From NCBI RefSeq assembly GCF_040932435.1, contig NZ_JBFQGA010000005.1:124001-188000 (forward strand): 64,000 bases of DNA, given 5' to 3'. Shown piece after piece: positions 25,815 to 34,137 of the stretch (positions are counted from its first letter, which is position 1; every line of letters starts with the position of its first letter). The DNA is from Kluyvera sp040932435 (GTDB taxonomy: Bacteria > Pseudomonadota > Gammaproteobacteria > Enterobacterales > Enterobacteriaceae). Both the position numbers and the translations under genes were made by a program. The notes under the pieces were generated by a model, which saw only the letters and a list, made by a program, of their open reading frames with translations, did no database searches and was not told the origin of the DNA.

Positions 25815-25843
25815 TTGACGGCGCCTAAAGGCCAAGATAAGGT
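25815..25843 (+). promoter_or_regulatory. Predicted uspA sigma-70 promoter
   Basis: TTGACG at 25815-25820 and TAAGGT at 25838-25843 are separated by 17 bp. This leaves a leader of roughly 125 nt before the uspA ATG. The leader contains two stems: CCCGCG/CGCGGG (25881-25886 with 25903-25908) and GGACAGC/GCTGTCC (25913-25919 with 25926-25932). Assigned by pattern. Confidence 0.75.
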
Positions 25844-25973
25844 AGAAATGTCTACTACAATTAGGTCTTTATTGGTTAACCCCGCGCATGTAGCACGCAG
25901 GACGCGGGCAAGGGACAGCGCAGGGGCTGTCCGGTCCAACAGTCATCGACAACTTTATGGAAGGAGTAACACC

Positions 25974-26411
25974 ATGGCTTACAAACACATTCTAATTGCC
26001 GTCGACCTTTCACCGGAAAGCAAGGTACTGGTCGAAAAAGCAGTATCTATGGCTCGCCCTTACAATGCAAAAGTCTCACTGATTCACGTTGATGTGAATT
26101 ATTCCGACCTCTACACCGGCCTGATTGACGTTAACTTGGGCGATATGCAAAAACGTATCTCCGAAGAAACGCACCACGCGCTGAGCGAGCTGTCGACTGG
26201 TGCAGGCTACCCTATTACCGAGACCTTAAGCGGCAGCGGCGATCTGGGTCAGGTACTGGTTGATGCGATTAAGAAATACGATATGGATCTGGTTGTTTGC
26301 GGTCATCACCAAGATTTCTGGAGCAAACTGATGTCGTCTGCACGTCAGCTGATCAACACCGTCCACGTCGATATGCTGATTGTTCCGCTGCGCGACGACG
26401 AAGAAGAATAA
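25974..26411 (+). CDS. uspA: Universal stress protein A
   Basis: Cytosolic stress protein of the small UspA fold, made in response to growth arrest and many stresses. It has 145 residues. The start ATG at 25974 follows GGAGTAAC, and the frame upstream to 25815 is the untranslated leader. The N-terminal HILIAVDLSPES strand and the C-terminal GHHQDFWSKLMSSARQL are conserved. As in E. coli UspA, the canonical G-2x-G-9x-G(S/T) ATP motif is absent, which suggests the non-ATP-binding class. Confidence 0.98.
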   Translation: MAYKHILIAVDLSPESKVLVEKAVSMARPYNAKVSLIHVDVNYSDLYTGLIDVNLGDMQKRISEETHHALSELSTGAGYPITETLSGSGDLGQVLVDAIKKYDMDLVVCGHHQDFWSKLMSSARQLINTVHVDMLIVPLRDDEEE

Positions 26412-26430
26412 ATCGCGTCGAGCATCGTGA

Positions 26431-26456
26431 AACGCCTGCGTATGCAGGCGTTTTTA
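26431..26456 (+). terminator. uspA rho-independent terminator
   Basis: AACGCCTGC (26431-26439) pairs with GCAGGCGTT (26444-26452) around a GTAT loop, followed by TTTTTATT. The convergent Rrf2 gene ends at 26460. Confidence 0.93.
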
Positions 26457-26459
26457 TTA

Positions 26460-26963
26460 CTACCCTTTACGCCCGGCAATCCACTCCTGCACTTCCACCA
26501 CGAAGGTATCCGGCGCTTTACGATACATTTTGCGCGCCAGATCGAGGATTGTATGCTGGCCTAGCGCCTCTTCCATACGTTGCTGCGCCATGTCCATCAC
26601 CGAACGTACGCCGCAAATTCCTTCACAGGCCCATTCCGGCGGCTGCTCATCAAACACCGCTAAACGCTGACGAATTTCACGGCATTCGAAAATACGCTTA
26701 TCGCCATCAATTGCGTTGGCCACGTCCAGCACCGTTATGTGCTCCGCCGGTTTCGCCAGTTGGAAGCCACCGCCCTTGCCCTCGATGCTGCGTACAAGGC
26801 CTGCCTTTGACAGGCGAGTAAAGATTTTGGCCAGATAGTCATAGGGCACGCTTTGCAGCTCGGCAATTTCACGCACGCTCATATCGCGGGCATCACCTTT
26901 GCTGTCCACCATACACATCAAGCTATGAATGCCGTACTCAACCCCAGAACTGTAGAATGCCAT
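26460..26963 (-). CDS. Rrf2-family iron-sulfur type regulator, RsrR-like
   Basis: 167 residues. The Rrf2 winged helix covers about residues 1-75, including EIAELQSVPYDYLAKIFTRLSKAGLVRS and the wing GKGGGFQLA. Cysteines at 94, 113 and 117 lie in the region that binds the Fe-S cluster in IscR, NsrR and RsrR. Glu9 and His13 near the N-terminus have the spacing of the non-cysteine ligands I recall for the [2Fe-2S] sensor RsrR. It is therefore probably redox-sensing rather than a plain repressor. It is divergent from an NDH-type flavoprotein that it probably controls. E. coli carries dtpB after uspA instead. The ligand assignment is inference. Confidence 0.85.
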   Translation of the reverse strand: MAFYSSGVEYGIHSLMCMVDSKGDARDMSVREIAELQSVPYDYLAKIFTRLSKAGLVRSIEGKGGGFQLAKPAEHITVLDVANAIDGDKRIFECREIRQRLAVFDEQPPEWACEGICGVRSVMDMAQQRMEEALGQHTILDLARKMYRKAPDTFVVEVQEWIAGRKG

Positions 26964-26980
26964 GCTCTTATCTCAGCCAA

Positions 26981-26998
26981 AATTAATCTGAGTTAATT
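26981..26998. promoter_or_regulatory. Inverted repeat, candidate Rrf2 operator
   Basis: AATTAA and TTAATT flank a 6-bp centre (TCTGAG), 18 bp upstream of the Rrf2 gene start and within the region shared with the divergent flavoprotein gene. A second AT-rich stretch with TTAAAAATTAATTTTATTAA-like symmetry lies near 27050-27069. No match to the IscR or NsrR consensus was seen. Confidence 0.45.
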
Positions 26999-27194
26999 GT
27001 ATCTTCTTCAGCGAACGAATTCCATACAGCCGTGATAATCCGTATTTAGTTAAAAATTAATTTTATTAAATATCAGTTAGATATACAAATATCATCGTGT
27101 GATTTTGTCATTGTGTGCAGATCCACATTGCAATCTTTAACTGCGACCAATAAAATCCGAGTAAATAAATCGTAGTCATCAGTGAGAAACAACC

Positions 27195-28394
27195 ATGCGT
27201 AAACAAATTCTGATCGTCGGTGCTGGCTTTGCCGGTATGTGGGCAGCCCTGAGCGCCGCGCGTCTGGCGGATATTAATAAGCAGTCCATTGATATTACGG
27301 TGATTGCGCCACAGCCCGAGCTGCGCGTGCGTCCCCGTTTCTATGAAAGCGCCGTCCAGACGCTGGTTGCTCCGCTGCAACCACTGTTTGACGTCACTGG
27401 CGTTAACTTCCTGCGCGGCACCGTCGAACAGATCCTTCCGGCCTCTAAAGAGGTGAGTTGGAAAGATGAAAACGGCGAAGTGCGTCTGCGCCGCTACGAC
27501 CGCTTGGTTCTCGCCAGCGGCAGCCACGTTAATCGCAATATGGTGGCAGGTGCCGCAGAGCATGCTTTCGATCTCGATCAGTTGGAAAGCGCTACCGTAC
27601 TGGAGCAGCACCTCAACGATCTGGCGACGCAGCCCGCGAGCGAAGCACGTAATACCGTGGTGGTCTGCGGCGGCGGCTTCACCGGGATTGAAATGGCGCT
27701 AGAACTCCCAGGTCGTCTGCGCGATATTTTGGGTGCCGATGCTAAGACAAGAGTGGTCGTAGTTGAACGTGGCGCCGAGCCGGGCGGCCGCTGGAGCAAG
27801 GAACTGCGCGATGTGATTATCGATGCCTCCGCCGAGCTGGGCGTGGAGTGGCTGGTGAATGCAGAAGTCGAGAGCGTTGATGCCTCTGGCGTCACGCTTA
27901 AAGATGGCCAGGTTATCACGTCGCAGACGGTTATCTGGACGGTCGGAGTCCAAGCGAGCGACTTGACCGCACAGATTGACGCGCCGCGCGACCGTCAAGG
28001 GCGTTTGCACGTCAATAGCAATCTGCAGGTGCAGGGCTATGAGGATATCTTCGCCACCGGTGATGTGGCCTACGCCGCGACGGACGACAAAGGTAACCAC
28101 GCGCTGATGACCTGTCAGCACGCTATCCTGCTGGGTAAATTTGCCGGTAACAACGCCGCGGCGAGCCTGCTAGAAGTCGCCCCCCTGCCGTACCGTCAGG
28201 AAATGTATGTGACCTGTCTGGATCTGGGCGCATGGGGCGCGGTGTACTCTGAAGGTTGGGATCAGCAGGTGAAGCTCACGCGTGAAGAGGCGAAGAAGCT
28301 GAAAGTGTCGATTGTTAGCGAGCTGATTTACCCGCCGAAGGCCGACCGCGCCGTGGCATTTGAGACGGCCGATCCTTACGCGCCGTTTGTTTAA
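27195..28394 (+). CDS. NDH-2-like NAD(P)/FAD-dependent oxidoreductase
   Basis: 399-residue flavoprotein of the pyridine nucleotide-disulfide reductase fold. The FAD-binding ILIVGAGFAGMWAAL opens the protein, the NAD-binding VVCGGGFTGIEMALELPGR is near residue 155, and the second FAD motif YEDIFATGDVAY is near 285. It resembles type II NADH:quinone oxidoreductases but is shorter than E. coli Ndh (434 residues). No strong membrane anchor is seen at its C-terminus. It may oxidise NAD(P)H with a quinone or another acceptor; the acceptor cannot be told. Divergence from an Rrf2 redox regulator suggests redox-controlled expression. Confidence 0.82.
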   Translation: MRKQILIVGAGFAGMWAALSAARLADINKQSIDITVIAPQPELRVRPRFYESAVQTLVAPLQPLFDVTGVNFLRGTVEQILPASKEVSWKDENGEVRLRRYDRLVLASGSHVNRNMVAGAAEHAFDLDQLESATVLEQHLNDLATQPASEARNTVVVCGGGFTGIEMALELPGRLRDILGADAKTRVVVVERGAEPGGRWSKELRDVIIDASAELGVEWLVNAEVESVDASGVTLKDGQVITSQTVIWTVGVQASDLTAQIDAPRDRQGRLHVNSNLQVQGYEDIFATGDVAYAATDDKGNHALMTCQHAILLGKFAGNNAAASLLEVAPLPYRQEMYVTCLDLGAWGAVYSEGWDQQVKLTREEAKKLKVSIVSELIYPPKADRAVAFETADPYAPFV

Positions 28395-28410
28395 TATCGT
28401 GCAATCATCC

Positions 28411-28516
28411 CCCCTCACCCTAACCCTCTCCCCTTAAGGGAGAGGGAACCGAATGAGCGGTTTGCACGTTCTGCTTTTCTCCCTCGCCCCTTTGGGGAGA
28501 GGGTCGGGGTGAGGGG
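28411..28516. repeat. Intergenic palindromic repeat element, copy 1
   Basis: 106-bp element with 23-bp terminal inverted repeats (two mismatches) beginning CCCCTCACCC and ending GGTGAGGGG. The arms contain CCCTCTCCCC/GGGGAGAGGG. A second copy in inverted orientation is at 52253-52357. It fills the gap between two convergent genes (the flavoprotein and rsmJ). There is no coding capacity, so it is a MITE-like element. Confidence 0.88.
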
Positions 28517-28519
28517 ACT

Positions 28520-29272
28520 CTACGCCACCGTCCCCGCATAAATATCAAACCGATGCCCTTTGGTCACCACAGCATTCGGCGTCGCCACGTCCGCCAGCGG
28601 TGGAGCGTAATCCGGGCGCTTCACCACCACGCGTTTGGTGGCTAAGCTTCGCGCCGGTTCCAGTAGCCCATCGGCATCCAAATCGGGCCCCACCAGCGAC
28701 TGAAACACGCGCATCTCTTTCTTCACCAGCGCGCTTTTCTGTTTGTGAGGGAACATCGGGTCGAGGTACACCACCTGCGGACGCGGGGTGATATCGGTTA
28801 GCGCCGTCAGGCTTGAAGCGTGGATCAGCTGTAAACGCACCTGCAACCACGAACCAATTTCCGGGTCAGCATAACCGCGCGCTAGGCCATCATCGAGCAA
28901 CGCCGCTACCACCGGATTACGTTCCAGCATCCGCACGCGACAACCAACCGAGGCCAGCACAAAGGCATCGCGGCCCAGCCCCGCCGTCGCGTCCACGACA
29001 TCGGGTAAATAATCCCCTTTCACACCCACGGCTTTGGCAACGGCTTCACCGCGACCACCGCCGAATTTACGCCGGTGCGCCATCGGGCCGCCGACAAAAT
29101 CCACGAAGATACCGCCGAGCTTTGGTTCATCGCGCTTGCGCAGCTCTAGATGCTCTGCTGTCATCACCAGCGCCATCAGGTTGTCAGCATCGTGCTCCAG
29201 CCCCCAGCGAGCGGCCAGAACAGATAAGGCGCCGTCTCCGGCGCCTGTCTCATCAAGTAAACAAATTTTCAC
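28520..29272 (-). CDS. rsmJ: 16S rRNA (guanine(1516)-N(2))-methyltransferase RsmJ
   Basis: SAM-dependent methyltransferase for G1516 of 16S rRNA. It has 250 residues. VDATAGLGRDAFVLASVG forms the SAM loop, and VYLDPMFPHKQKSALVKKEMR is the catalytic block with the DPMFP motif. It sits 8 bp downstream of prlC on the same strand, so it is probably co-transcribed and heat-shock responsive with it, as in E. coli. Confidence 0.97.
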   Translation of the reverse strand: MKICLLDETGAGDGALSVLAARWGLEHDADNLMALVMTAEHLELRKRDEPKLGGIFVDFVGGPMAHRRKFGGGRGEAVAKAVGVKGDYLPDVVDATAGLGRDAFVLASVGCRVRMLERNPVVAALLDDGLARGYADPEIGSWLQVRLQLIHASSLTALTDITPRPQVVYLDPMFPHKQKSALVKKEMRVFQSLVGPDLDADGLLEPARSLATKRVVVKRPDYAPPLADVATPNAVVTKGHRFDIYAGTVA

Positions 29273-29280
29273 TCGAGTAA

Positions 29281-31323
29281 TCAGCCTTTAATCCCGTAAT
29301 GCGCCAGCATCGCATCCAACTGTGGCTCACGGCCACGGAAGCGTTTGAACAGCGCCATCGGCGCTTCAGAACCGCCGCGGGTCAGGATGTTATCGAGGAA
29401 CGATTGGCCGGTTTCACGGTTGAAGATACCTTCATCTTCAAAGCGGGAGAAGGCATCTGCCGCCAACACATCAGCCCACAGATAGCTGTAGTATCCCGCC
29501 GCATAACCGCCAGCGAAGATATGACTGAAAGCATGCGGGAAGCGGCCCCAGGTTGGGCCTGGAACCACGGCAACCTGCTTCTTAATCTCGGCCAGCGTCT
29601 CCAGAATTTTGGCCCCTTGCTGCGGGTTAAATTCGGCATGCAGGCGGAAATCGAACAGACCAAACTCCAACTGACGCAGAATAAACAGCGCCGCCTGGTA
29701 GTTTTTCGCGGCCAGCATTTTATCCAGCAGTTCCTTCGGCAGCGGTTCACCGGTTTCATAGTGGCCGGAGATAAACGCCAGCGCTTCCGGCTCCCAGCAC
29801 CAGTTTTCCATAAACTGGCTTGGCAGTTCGACCGCATCCCACGGTACACCGCTGATACCGGAAACCCCCGGGGTTTCGATGCGGGTCAGCATATGGTGCA
29901 GACCGTGACCAAATTCGTGGAACAGGGTGATCACTTCGTCATGGGTAAACAGCGCCGGTTTGCCGCTAACCGGGCGGTTAAAGTTACAGGTCAGGTAGGC
30001 GACCGGTTTTTGCAGCGAGCCATCTGCTTTGCGCATCTGCCCCACGCAATCGTCCATCCACGCGCCGCCACGTTTGTGCTCGCGGGCGTAGAGATCGAGG
30101 TAGAAGCTGCCGCGCAGTTCGTTGTGCTCATCGTAAAGCTCGAAGAAACGAACTTCGGGGTTCCAAACATCGATGTCGGTACGCTCTTTGGCCGTGATGC
30201 CGTAAATGCGCTTAACCACTTCGAATAGACCGTTAACGGCTTTGTTTTCCGGGAAGTACGGACGCAACTGCTCGTCGCTAATGCTGTACAGATGCTGTTT
30301 CTGTTTTTCGCTGTAGTAGGCGATATCCCACGGCTGCAGGTCATCAACGCCAAATTCTGCTTTAGCGAAGGCGCGCAACTGGGCCAGCTCTTTTTCACCC
30401 TGTGGACGGGCGCGTTTTGCTAGGTCGGTCAGGAATTCGAGTACCTGCTGCGGATTCTCGGCCATTTTAGTTGCCAGAGATTTAAAGGCGTAGCTTTCAA
30501 AGCCCAGTAGCTGCGCCAGCTCGTGGCGCAGGGCGAGGATCTCTTCCATCACCGGGCTGTTATCCCATTTACCGGCATTCGGCCCTTGGTCCGACGCACG
30601 CGTAGAGTACGCGCGGTACAGTTCTTCACGCAGCGCTTGGTTGTCACAGTAAGTCATTACCGGCAGATAGCTTGGGATATCCAGCGTCAGGAGATAACCG
30701 TCCTGCTCTTTGGCTTCGGCCTGCGCTTTTGCGGCAGCCAGCGCACTTTCCGGCATCCCGGAGAGCGCGGATTCATCGGTCACCAGCTTGCTCCAGCCCA
30801 TGGTGGCATCCAGCACGTTATTGCTGTAGAGGTTACCGAGTTCTGACAAACGAGTCGCAATTTCGCCATAGCGCTGCTGCTTTTCTTTTGGCAAGCCAAT
30901 ACCGGACAGTTCAAAATCACGCAGCGCGTTATCCACCGCTTTCTTCTGCGCTACGCTCAGCGTCGCGTAGTTATCGCCGTCGCGCAGGTCACGATAGGCT
31001 TTATACAGACCTTCATTCTGCCCTACCCAAGTGCTGTATTCAGACAGCAGCGGCAGCGTTTGCTCGTAGGCTTCGCGCAGCTCCGGACTATTTTTTACCG
31101 AGTTCAGGTGGCTAACCGGCGAGAAGATACGCCCCAGCACATCGTCCACTTCAGCAAGCGGCTGGCAGAGGTTTTCCCAGCTATACGGCGCGCCTTTAGC
31201 AACCACACGTTCCACATTTTCGCGGCAGTCGTTCAGCGCCTTGTTAACGGCAGGAACGACATGCTCGGGTTGAATCTGGGAAAACGGTGGCAGCTCGAAG
31301 GGCGTCAGTAATGGATTGGTCAT
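29281..31323 (-). CDS. prlC: Oligopeptidase A
   Basis: Cytosolic M3 zinc metallopeptidase that degrades oligopeptides, including cleaved signal peptides. It has 680 residues, the family length. The zinc motif HEFGHGLHHM (HEXXH) lies near residue 470, with the third ligand in the downstream glutamate helix. First gene of a prlC-rsmJ transcript with a sigma-32-type promoter upstream. Confidence 0.97.
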   Translation of the reverse strand: MTNPLLTPFELPPFSQIQPEHVVPAVNKALNDCRENVERVVAKGAPYSWENLCQPLAEVDDVLGRIFSPVSHLNSVKNSPELREAYEQTLPLLSEYSTWVGQNEGLYKAYRDLRDGDNYATLSVAQKKAVDNALRDFELSGIGLPKEKQQRYGEIATRLSELGNLYSNNVLDATMGWSKLVTDESALSGMPESALAAAKAQAEAKEQDGYLLTLDIPSYLPVMTYCDNQALREELYRAYSTRASDQGPNAGKWDNSPVMEEILALRHELAQLLGFESYAFKSLATKMAENPQQVLEFLTDLAKRARPQGEKELAQLRAFAKAEFGVDDLQPWDIAYYSEKQKQHLYSISDEQLRPYFPENKAVNGLFEVVKRIYGITAKERTDIDVWNPEVRFFELYDEHNELRGSFYLDLYAREHKRGGAWMDDCVGQMRKADGSLQKPVAYLTCNFNRPVSGKPALFTHDEVITLFHEFGHGLHHMLTRIETPGVSGISGVPWDAVELPSQFMENWCWEPEALAFISGHYETGEPLPKELLDKMLAAKNYQAALFILRQLEFGLFDFRLHAEFNPQQGAKILETLAEIKKQVAVVPGPTWGRFPHAFSHIFAGGYAAGYYSYLWADVLAADAFSRFEDEGIFNRETGQSFLDNILTRGGSEAPMALFKRFRGREPQLDAMLAHYGIKG

Positions 31324-31384
31324 ATGCGCAGTCCTGATCTAAGAAAGAAATGAAGCGCCTAGCGGCGCTTAGCGATAGATCTAG

Positions 31385-31412
31385 AATGGGGGATAGTTGT
31401 TGGAATTTCAAT
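31385..31412 (-). promoter_or_regulatory. Predicted sigma-32 heat-shock promoter of prlC
   Basis: On the minus strand, ATTGAAA (31412-31406) and CCCCATT (31391-31385) are separated by 14 bp, close to the consensus CTTGAAA-N11-16-CCCCATNT. It lies about 62 bp before the prlC start. A small hairpin, AAGCGCC/GGCGCTT, is in the leader (31353-31370). It agrees with the known heat-shock control of prlC in E. coli. Confidence 0.85.
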
Positions 31413-32022
31413 GATAGTGGGCACTCATTTCACCTAGGTTGTAGGCAATACCGAACAACGCCACACCCAGTAAAAAGAGCGATGACAGACATTCCAGGCG
31501 TCGGCTATATCGACCGCGCGGCAAACATCTCACGGTGAGGATATACAGCGACAAAACACCAAGGTCGAAAAGCATCCACACCAGCGAGAGTGTCAGCATG
31601 CTGAGCGTGAAATGGTGGGTGACCGCGACAAACTGTGGGAAAAAAGCACTAAAGAAGAGGATATCTTTCGGATTAGAAATCCCAATAAGAAAACCCTGTA
31701 CTACACCGCCGCGCGAAGGTGTCACGACGCGGGACTCACCTAGGCGCCGCAGCCCACCGATAGCGCTCCAGCCGATATATAGCGAACCGCTCAGCCCCAA
31801 TAGTGTTAAAAAAAACGGCGATACGGAGACCACGCCAATAAGCATCAGTATTGCCAGCGCCATTAGTACCAGCGAAGCGGCATTCGTGCCCAACAGCGTG
31901 AGGAACGCCTGTCGGGCACCGTCACGAGCTGCGGTAGCCGTTACCAGCGCCACCACCGGACCGGGCGTCATCAACAACAACAGAATCGCCAGCATATAGG
32001 CGACAAGCAGCGAATAATTCAT
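31408..32022 (-). CDS. LysE/RhtB family amino acid exporter
   Basis: Inner membrane exporter of the LysE superfamily, about 205 residues with six hydrophobic segments. The family hallmark MTPGPVVALVTATAARDGARQAF follows the first membrane segment, and LIGISNPKDILFFSAFFPQF is the second conserved block. The start is set at ATG 32022 (MNYSLLVAYMLAI), the usual family N-terminus; the frame extends to a TTG at 32106 without support, and no start has a strong ribosome site. It is divergent from a GcvA-type LysR regulator. Substrate unknown; an amino acid or homoserine lactone-type compound is likely. Confidence 0.82.
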   Translation of the reverse strand: MNYSLLVAYMLAILLLLMTPGPVVALVTATAARDGARQAFLTLLGTNAASLVLMALAILMLIGVVSVSPFFLTLLGLSGSLYIGWSAIGGLRRLGESRVVTPSRGGVVQGFLIGISNPKDILFFSAFFPQFVAVTHHFTLSMLTLSLVWMLFDLGVLSLYILTVRCLPRGRYSRRLECLSSLFLLGVALFGIAYNLGEMSAHYH

Positions 32023-32107
32023 TTCAATACCGAACAAGCCAAGGAAGAACACCGCCATTATTAGCGAGGCATCCGGCGTTGAAAAACGTAAAAAACTGCG
32101 CTTCAAT

Positions 32108-32122
32108 GTGAGTTAAACTCAC
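32108..32122. promoter_or_regulatory. Palindromic candidate operator between lysE-like and lysR genes
   Basis: GTGAGTTAAACTCAC is a 15-bp palindrome with a single central base, located directly before the LysR start and in the divergent promoter region of the exporter. This suits LysR autorepression and control of the exporter. No experiment is implied. Confidence 0.55.
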
Positions 32123-32127
32123 TATTG

Positions 32128-33030
32128 ATGATCACCATGCCGCTACCGCCGCTGTATGCTCTCCGCGCTTTTGAAGCTGCCGCTCGCCTAGGATCATTCA
32201 GCAAAGCCGCTGAATTACTCAACGTCACGCCCGGTGCCATCAGCCGTCATATCCGCACGCTGGAGCAGTGGTTTGAGTGCGAGTTGTTTCGCCGTCACGG
32301 ACCACGCGTTGAGATATCGGATGCCGGTCGCGCGCTGGCCTCGCAGCTGAGCGATGGTTTTCAAAGCCTTGAACTCGCCTGTGAGGCCTTTAGTCGCCGA
32401 CGCCATGAATTACGCTTAAAGGCCCCATCAACGCTCACCCTGCGCTGGCTGCTGGCGGCGCTGAAAAATCACGCCATACCGCCGGTTGAGCTGGCTAGCG
32501 TTTGGATGGATACCGATAGCGTGGACTTCCAGCGAGAGCCCTACGACTGTGCGATTTTGCTGGGCGACGGCCATTTTGGCGCAGGCACCGAAAGTCGGTT
32601 GCTGTTCGAGGAATGGCTAATCCCAATCTGCTCACCGGCTTTAGTGGCAACAGCACGCCGCCAGCTTGCCGACGGCGAGCTGATTCATCCCTCTCCTGAC
32701 CGTCGGGATTGGCGACGCTGGCTTAAACGCACGCAACAACATCCTCACCTGAATATTGCTCGTGGCAAGGTGTTCGATACCCTTGAGCACGGTTATCTGG
32801 CGGCCATCGGGGGCCACGGTGTATCGGTGGGTGATTTGCTGTTGAGCCTCGATGCCATCGCTAGCGGGCTGCTGGCGCTGCCGTTTAATGAAGCGGTGTC
32901 AACGGGCGAAGGCTATTGGCTGGTGTGGCCGAAAGGCTCACCGCGCGCGCCGAGCATCAACACGCTCTATCACGGATTAGTGAAGGCGATACCGCAGCCG
33001 CTGCCGCCTTCGCTCATCTATCTACGCTAG
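32128..33030 (+). CDS. LysR-family regulator (GcvA-like)
   Basis: About 300 residues. The helix-turn-helix is ARLGSFSKAAELLNVTPGAISRHIRTLEQWF, very like GcvA/AmpR-type regulators, and is followed by a substrate-binding domain. Start is uncertain: ATG 32128 (MITMPLPPLYALRAFEAAA) or ATG 32137 (MPLPPLYAL); neither has a clear ribosome site, and a TTG at 32125 also opens the frame. It is divergent from the LysE-type exporter, which is its likely target. Confidence 0.82.
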   Translation: MITMPLPPLYALRAFEAAARLGSFSKAAELLNVTPGAISRHIRTLEQWFECELFRRHGPRVEISDAGRALASQLSDGFQSLELACEAFSRRRHELRLKAPSTLTLRWLLAALKNHAIPPVELASVWMDTDSVDFQREPYDCAILLGDGHFGAGTESRLLFEEWLIPICSPALVATARRQLADGELIHPSPDRRDWRRWLKRTQQHPHLNIARGKVFDTLEHGYLAAIGGHGVSVGDLLLSLDAIASGLLALPFNEAVSTGEGYWLVWPKGSPRAPSINTLYHGLVKAIPQPLPPSLIYLR

Positions 33031-33189
33031 GTGAATGTGCCCGTCGATGGGCGAGAGTAGGAATGGGCCAGCCGCCAACCTAATGCCCCGGTTTACCCGG
33101 CGCTGTTGAAAACATTCAGGTCAGGTAATCTACGCCGATCTGCGGTAAACTGTCGGTTATCTTGTTTAATTCCCGGAATCTCTGCACCC

Positions 33190-34032
33190 ATGCTCAGTTA
33201 TCGCCACAGCTTCCACGCTGGCAACCACGCCGACGTACTCAAACATACCGTTCAGAGTCTGATCATTGAATCGCTCAAAGAGAAAGAAAAACCGTTTCTC
33301 TATCTGGACACCCACGCCGGTGCAGGCCGCTATCAGCTGAGCGGCGAGCACGCCGAGAAAACCGGTGAATATTTAGAAGGGGTTGCTCGCATCTGGCAGC
33401 AAGACGACTTGCCGGAAGAGTTGAAGCCCTACATCTCCGTGCTGGAGCATTTCAACCGCAGCGGTCAGTTGCGCTACTACCCAGGCTCCCCGCTGATTGC
33501 CCGTCAGCTCCTGCGCGAGCAGGACAGTCTGCAGATGACCGAACTGCACCCAAGCGATTTCCCCCTGCTGCGTTCTGAATTCCAGAAAGATAACCGTGCG
33601 CGCGTGGAAAAAGCCGATGGCTACCAGCAGTTGAAATCCAAGCTGCCGCCAGCCTCTCGTCGCGGCCTAGTCCTTATCGACCCACCGTACGAAATTAAAT
33701 CTGATTATCAGGCGGTGGTCGCAGGTATTCACGATGGCTATAAGCGTTTTGCGACCGGGACCTACGCCCTTTGGTATCCGGTTGTGCTGCGCTCGCAGAT
33801 TAAGCGCATGATCAAAGACTTGGAAGCTACCGGCATCCGTAAAATTTTGCAGATCGAACTGGCCGTGCGTCCAGACAGCGATCAGCGCGGCATGACCGCT
33901 TCCGGCATGATTGTTATCAACCCGCCGTGGAAGCTGGAAGCACAGATGAACGCAGTGCTGCCGTGGCTGCACAGCAAATTGGTTCCGAGCGGCATTGGTC
34001 ATACGCTGGTTAACTGGATTGTGCCAGAGTAA
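33190..34032 (+). CDS. rlmJ: 23S rRNA (adenine(2030)-N(6))-methyltransferase RlmJ
   Basis: Methylates A2030 of 23S rRNA before 50S assembly. It has 280 residues from ATG 33190 (MLSYRHSFHAGNHADVLKH), the family N-terminus; the 28 extra codons upstream are not conserved. The DTHAGAGRYQL SAM-binding region and the N6-methyltransferase motif DPPYEIKSDY are intact. It stands just upstream of gor, as in E. coli. Confidence 0.97.
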   Translation: MLSYRHSFHAGNHADVLKHTVQSLIIESLKEKEKPFLYLDTHAGAGRYQLSGEHAEKTGEYLEGVARIWQQDDLPEELKPYISVLEHFNRSGQLRYYPGSPLIARQLLREQDSLQMTELHPSDFPLLRSEFQKDNRARVEKADGYQQLKSKLPPASRRGLVLIDPPYEIKSDYQAVVAGIHDGYKRFATGTYALWYPVVLRSQIKRMIKDLEATGIRKILQIELAVRPDSDQRGMTASGMIVINPPWKLEAQMNAVLPWLHSKLVPSGIGHTLVNWIVPE

Positions 34033-34137
34033 TCGCAGACATCGGTGGAACCTATTGATTTCAGGTATACAATCGCGAGTATTTTGACGGTGAGTATGAC
34101 GCTCACCCGTCCGACATTGAACGTTTGAGGAGCGGCC

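Noticed and set aside
25815..25973. N-terminal extension of UspA by 53 residues
   Set aside because: Covers the predicted promoter and leader; the conserved start MAYKHIL has its own GGAG site.
26981..26998. IscR or NsrR operator before the Rrf2 gene
   Set aside because: The inverted repeat does not match either consensus; kept only as a candidate operator for the local regulator.
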